Source: JBBIQS01 sp037442205 (lineage in GTDB: Bacteria > Myxococcota > Myxococcia > Myxococcales > UBA5297). From it: a DNA stretch of 8,883 nt. The stretch lies in the NCBI GenBank assembly GCA_037442205.1, contig JBBIQS010000151.1, positions 1-8,883 on the forward strand, written 5' to 3'. Both the position numbers and the translations under genes were made by a program. Of this stretch, positions 6,210-8,883 are shown piece after piece. Under the pieces are notes generated by a model. It made no database searches. It worked only from the letters and a program-made list of their open reading frames with translations, and had not been told where the DNA came from. Each line of letters begins with the position of its first letter. Within the stretch, counting starts at the first letter, position 1.

Positions 6210-7579
6210 TTGTCATCCTCCTTTTCGGAATACCAGTCGCGCACGCTCTCGCGCTCACAGTCGGCGACCATCGCAGCGGCACCTCGAAACTCGAGGTCGA
6301 TGCTGTTGGTGATCTTCCCGTCGGAGCCCTTGAAGCCAGTGGCGCCGTTGGTCTGCTTCAAGACGGTCACTCGAAGCACATCGCTTCCGTTCTCGCGCGA
6401 GAGCCCCATGGCAACCCGCGCCTGGCGCTCGAAAGCTGAGGAGTTGGCGAAGTCCGTCAGCTTCGGCTCGGAGTCGCAGTCGAGCCCCTGGCGCCTGCGC
6501 AGGTGCGCCGCAACAACCACCGGCACCCGATACCGCTTGGCGATCTCGCGCAACTCAGAGAGCCCCTCGGCGAGTTCGAGGTCGTATCGGTCTCGATGCT
6601 TTGCCGCGTAGCGGATCTCGCCGGCGTGGTCGACGAAGATCGCCTTGCATCCGTGGTTCAGAATCATGTCTCGAGCGGTCTGGACGATCTCCTGGGGGCT
6701 AAGTCCACTTCGGTCATCGACGACGATGTTTCGGGCGTAGAGCTTGAGCTTGTCGAAAGCTCCGACGGTCCGTTGGCGCTGTCCGTCGTTGAGGCGACGG
6801 TTCCGCAGGATGAACTGCTGGACTCCCGACTCGTGTGACAGGATCCGCCACGCGAGCCACATGCCCTCGTCCTCAAGGGAGAACACCCCCACCGCCCGAC
6901 CCGACTTCGCAATGTTCGATGTCAGCGAGGCGAGGAGCGCCGATTTGCCCACTCCGGGCAGCGCGCCGATGACGATGAGGGTAGGTTGAAGCCCGCCGAT
7001 CAATGCGTCGAGGTGCGTCAGCCCTGTGGGAATAACCGGGTCCACCTTGCCAGCGGCAACCGCCTCCATCTGCTCAACAGCATCGAGCAGAAAATCCTCG
7101 GCGGTGCGAAGCTCCCGCTTGCTCAGGGTGATGTTGGAGAGCTTCCTGGTGGCGTCCGCCAGCGTCTCGGGAGCAGGGCGGGACAGATCTCCGGCTTGGG
7201 CGGCAAGTTCTCGACCGAGGTCGACCAGTCTCCGCCGCAGAGCCATTTCGCGGATCGCCTCAGCGTAGGTGGGCAGTGCCGCAGCGTGCCCCTCGGCGCT
7301 GTCGACCAGCTCCATGACGAACCTAGCGCCGCCAGCAGACCCGACCGCGGCGGAGCCCTTGAGCTTGGACCAGAGCACCGTGGCATCTGGGGTCTGGCCG
7401 TCGCGCAGCACCTCGACCAGCGCCGCAAGCATGTCCCGGTGCGCGGCGTCATGGATGCGCTCGGGCGTAACCAGCGACTGCTCGAGCAGAATGCGCGCCT
7501 TGCCGGGGTTGCCCATGCCGATGCGGGCCAGGACGCCGATGAACTGCGCCTCGACCTCGCTATTGAACAGCTCAGCCAT
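6206..7579 (-). CDS. DnaB-type replicative helicase
   Basis: This 457-residue protein should unwind DNA at the phage fork as a hexamer. Residues 1-110 are the DnaB-type N-terminal helical domain (Glu-x-x-Phe-Ile-Gly-Val-Leu, then a Thr-Pro-x-x-Ile-x-x-x-x-His-Arg-Asp-Met stretch). The RecA-like motor follows: Walker A at 205-213 (Pro208-Gly-Val-Gly-Lys212-Ser), catalytic Glu236 in Phe-Ser-Leu-Glu, Walker B with Asp317, the Leu374-Thr-Asp-Phe to Phe383-Glu-Arg segment (DnaB motif H4 region), a candidate arginine finger at Arg395, and Lys408 to Gly415 matching the Lys-x-x-Asn-Gly-x-Thr-Gly element. Unusually, Walker B reads Val-Asp-His and motif H3 has His359 where DnaB has Gln, as in T7 gp4. 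ATG at 7579 overlaps the upstream stop by eight bases and has no clear Shine-Dalgarno, so coupled translation is likely. No primase domain is fused to it. Confidence 0.95.
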   Translation of the reverse strand: MAELFNSEVEAQFIGVLARIGMGNPGKARILLEQSLVTPERIHDAAHRDMLAALVEVLRDGQTPDATVLWSKLKGSAAVGSAGGARFVMELVDSAEGHAAALPTYAEAIREMALRRRLVDLGRELAAQAGDLSRPAPETLADATRKLSNITLSKRELRTAEDFLLDAVEQMEAVAAGKVDPVIPTGLTHLDALIGGLQPTLIVIGALPGVGKSALLASLTSNIAKSGRAVGVFSLEDEGMWLAWRILSHESGVQQFILRNRRLNDGQRQRTVGAFDKLKLYARNIVVDDRSGLSPQEIVQTARDMILNHGCKAIFVDHAGEIRYAAKHRDRYDLELAEGLSELREIAKRYRVPVVVAAHLRRRQGLDCDSEPKLTDFANSSAFERQARVAMGLSRENGSDVLRVTVLKQTNGATGFKGSDGKITNSIDLEFRGAAAMVADCERESVRDWYSEKEDDK

Positions 7580-7772
7580 TCCGTCCCGCCCTTTCCGCCT
7601 GCACCTGGTTGTGAATCGCCGCCAGTTCCGCTTCGACCTCGAACGCCACCTCGACCTGCTCCTCCTCGGTCAACTCGGGCACCGGGGCGACGCTGTTCCA
7701 GTACGCGATGAGCTCCGGAAGCGGCATGTTGTCGGTCGAGACAGGCTGCTCCCGGGGGCACCTAGTGCGCAT
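7572..7772 (-). CDS. Small acidic protein between replication protein and helicase
   Basis: This 66-residue protein is not recognised. ATG at 7772 has GGAGG at 7779-7783, six bases upstream, inside the last codons of the preceding gene, and the two genes overlap by 11 bases. An internal Met16 (7727) is possible but has no ribosome site near it, so the longer form is preferred. Residues 1-15 carry Arg, Cys and Pro; residues 16-66 are likely helical and acidic, with a Glu-rich run (Leu-Thr-Glu-Glu-Glu-Gln) and an Ala/Glu pattern that could form a coiled coil. It overlaps the helicase start by eight bases. A helicase accessory or loader partner is a position-based guess. Its first 22 codons lie in the 127-base repeat and recur at the right edge. 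Confidence 0.7.
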   Translation of the reverse strand: MRTRCPREQPVSTDNMPLPELIAYWNSVAPVPELTEEEQVEVAFEVEAELAAIHNQVQAERAGRNG

Positions 7773-7833
7773 TGGCGACCTCCAGCGGATCTGCGTAGGG
7801 GTCTCCGCAGTCCGGCGTCCAGGCAGGGCGCCG
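7707..7833. repeat. 127-base exact direct repeat, internal copy
   Basis: Identical to the last 127 bases of the window. It covers the last 24 codons of the replication protein gene (through its TAG stop) and the first 22 codons of the small acidic protein gene. The first mismatch is at 7706 (C) against 8756 (G). The spacing between copies is 1,050 bases. Confidence 0.97.
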
Positions 7834-8733
7834 CTCCGGTTTTGGTGGCGACCTCTCCGGCACCGGCCCAGCCCAGGCGTTCCACTTCGAGCAGAAGGTC
7901 TTGAGGTCCGGCGACTTGCGGAACCAGTCCGTCGCCAGGGCGCGATCCATCCGAGCGCCGATCTCCTCGACCGAGGCCTCGGGTATGGCCTTGAGCAGTT
8001 CCTTCACCGAGCGCCCGTCGGCCGGCTGGTAGACGAACTTCGAGCCGGTGGACGCCTTGAATCTGGTCGCCCAGGCGTCGATGGTCGCCTGATGGCGCGA
8101 TTCCTGGACAGGCATCTCCGCTGGTGCCGTTCCAGGGTCGCGAGGCGGTTCAACGGGCGGCGCCGCGGAAGCGGCCCGCAGGTCTTTTCTTCTACGAGCG
8201 GGAGCGGGAGCGGGAGCGGGAGCGGGAGCGGGAGAGCCGTCGCCATCCGTCTCTTTGCGTCTCCCCTCCGTCTCCAGAGACGCATCGGAACGGACGCCTC
8301 CGTCCCCATCTGTCTTCCGTCCGTCCTTCCACGCGGCCTTTCGACACGTATCCGTGCAGTATTTCGACCGTGAATCCGGGGAGTTGTACTCGGACCCGCA
8401 GTAAGCACACGCCTTCGTCTTCCGTCGCTCCTGCTCCTTGCTCCGGCGGTGGGCCACGTACTCCGGAGCGTGGTCCCAGAGGTCGTGGACCCGATATTGG
8501 TCGCCCTCAAGGTCCAGCAGCCCCGCCTCCACCAGCGCCGAAGCGAGCTTCCCGACCTCCCCCTGCCACTCCGCCAGGAACTCCACATCGCCGGCGTCGC
8601 CCACCAGGTCGTCGCCGTTCTCGTAGGCGACGTCCCACAGCAGCTCGAGGTGGCCGCGGGCAAGCGCGCGGGACCCGAGAAGACGGGCCAACCGAGCGAA
8701 CTTTCGGTGCCGGGTGAGACCTGGGCGAGCCAT
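7762..8733 (-). CDS. Replication protein with winged helix, zinc finger and loader-like C-terminus
   Basis: This 323-residue protein resembles phage replication initiators or helicase loaders. Residues 1-100 look like the winged-helix N-domain of such proteins, ending in His83-Asp-Leu-Trp-Asp-His-Ala-Pro-Glu-Tyr-Val, a typical feature. Residues 109-130 hold Cys109-x2-Cys112 and Cys126-x3-Cys130 with Lys-Tyr-Cys-Thr-Asp-Thr-Cys-Arg, a four-Cys zinc finger. Residues 140-215 are a Pro/Ala/Asp-rich linker with an Ala-Pro repeat. Residues 216-290 (Trp221, Leu247, Trp270, Phe280, Trp284) match the helical C-domain pattern of loaders or DnaD-like proteins. No Walker A is present, so it is not a DnaC-type ATPase. 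The start at 8733 is chosen over an in-frame ATG at 8811 because GAGGAG at 8741-8746 lies seven bases upstream and the family N-terminus begins there. It overlaps the downstream gene by 11 bases. Confidence 0.82.
   Translation of the reverse strand: MARPGLTRHRKFARLARLLGSRALARGHLELLWDVAYENGDDLVGDAGDVEFLAEWQGEVGKLASALVEAGLLDLEGDQYRVHDLWDHAPEYVAHRRSKEQERRKTKACAYCGSEYNSPDSRSKYCTDTCRKAAWKDGRKTDGDGGVRSDASLETEGRRKETDGDGSPAPAPAPAPAPARRRKDLRAASAAPPVEPPRDPGTAPAEMPVQESRHQATIDAWATRFKASTGSKFVYQPADGRSVKELLKAIPEASVEEIGARMDRALATDWFRKSPDLKTFCSKWNAWAGPVPERSPPKPERRPAWTPDCGDPYADPLEVANAH
8196..8231. repeat. Six perfect GAGCGG hexamer copies inside the replication gene
   Basis: Six tandem hexamers plus a partial GAG. 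On the coding strand they give an Ala-Pro dipeptide repeat at about residues 168-179, in the linker between the zinc finger and the C-terminal domain. Because the unit is six bases, copy changes would lengthen or shorten the linker without a frameshift. Confidence 0.95.
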
Positions 8734-8822
8734 CAGCTGACTCCTCGAAGGACGGGGATGAGCTCCGGAAGCGGCATGTTGTCGGTCGAGACAGGCTGCT
8801 CCCGGGGGCACCTAGTGCGCAT
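8733..8822 (-). CDS. Chimeric 29-residue open frame upstream of replication gene
   Basis: This frame begins with the same ATG, GGAGG and first 22 codons as the small acidic protein at 7772, then diverges where the 127-base repeat ends and stops after seven more codons. Its TGA shares a base with the ATG of the replication gene (TGATG). It exists only because of the terminal repeat. If the repeat is an assembly artefact this frame is not real; if the duplication is real it is a truncated copy. Not a gene I would rely on. Confidence 0.2.
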   Translation of the reverse strand: MRTRCPREQPVSTDNMPLPELIPVLRGVS

Positions 8823-8883
8823 TGGCGACCTCCAGCGGATCTGCGTAGGGGTCTCCGCAGTCCGGCGTCCAGGCAGGGCGCCG
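8757..8883. repeat. 127-base exact direct repeat, terminal copy
   Basis: The repeat runs exactly to the end of the window and matches 7707-7833 without a mismatch. Its 127-base length equals the largest k-mer used by common metagenome assembler settings, which is the mark of a contig ending at a graph vertex it has already passed. It contains a second copy of the end of the replication gene, implying a further copy of that gene to the right if it is genuine. Confidence 0.97.

Noticed and set aside
8124..8717. Plus-strand frame with an Arg-Glu repeat opposite the replication gene
   Set aside because: It is the antisense reading of the GAGCGG hexamers that encode the Ala-Pro linker; the rest is Pro/Arg shadow sequence.
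7762..8811. Longer start (8811) for the replication protein
   Set aside because: The extra 26 residues come from the terminal repeat in a frame not used in its internal copy, and the ATG at 8733 has GAGGAG at good spacing.

Overview
This window looks like part of a tailed double-stranded DNA bacteriophage (or prophage) genome. Every supported gene reads on the minus strand, and neighbouring genes overlap or abut by a few bases. The recognisable products are phage replication, DNA-packaging and capsid-portal proteins. The portal belongs to the T7-type head-tail connector family, and the gene after it resembles the Bbp19-like family of Bordetella phage BPP-1, so a short-tailed (podovirus-like) virus is the best guess. 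The sequence is GC-rich with strong GC codon bias, which suggests a GC-rich bacterial host. No integrase, repressor, lysis, tRNA or host gene is visible, so host and lifestyle cannot be read from the window.

In the direction of transcription (right to left) there are two blocks. The replication block (8733 to 5538) holds a winged-helix/zinc-finger replication protein that resembles helicase loaders, a 66-residue acidic protein, a DnaB-type replicative helicase with T7 gp4-like motif residues, and a 223-residue protein ending in a probable winged helix. These four genes overlap end to start by 4 to 11 bases, which suggests translational coupling.

A 310-base non-coding gap follows (5228-5537). 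It is clearly less GC-rich than the rest and carries an 18-copy GA dinucleotide run, a bulged hairpin and small dyads. It is the natural place for the replication transcript to end and the packaging transcript to start.

The packaging block (5227 to 1) holds two small putative zinc-binding proteins, the terminase small and large subunits, an unrecognised 137-residue protein, the portal, and the first 99 residues of a Bbp19-like protein cut by the left edge. The terminase pair would recognise and translocate DNA through the portal into the prohead, on DNA copied with the helicase of the first block.

The right end is suspicious. The last 127 bases repeat positions 7707-7833 exactly. That length equals a common largest assembler k-mer, so a graph loop is the leading explanation, with a real 1,050-base tandem duplication as the alternative. 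Gene order upstream of 8757 should not be trusted until reads are checked. I saw no convincing new defence or mobile system; the most interesting features are the repeat, the odd intergenic island, the helicase motif pattern and several unrecognised small genes.
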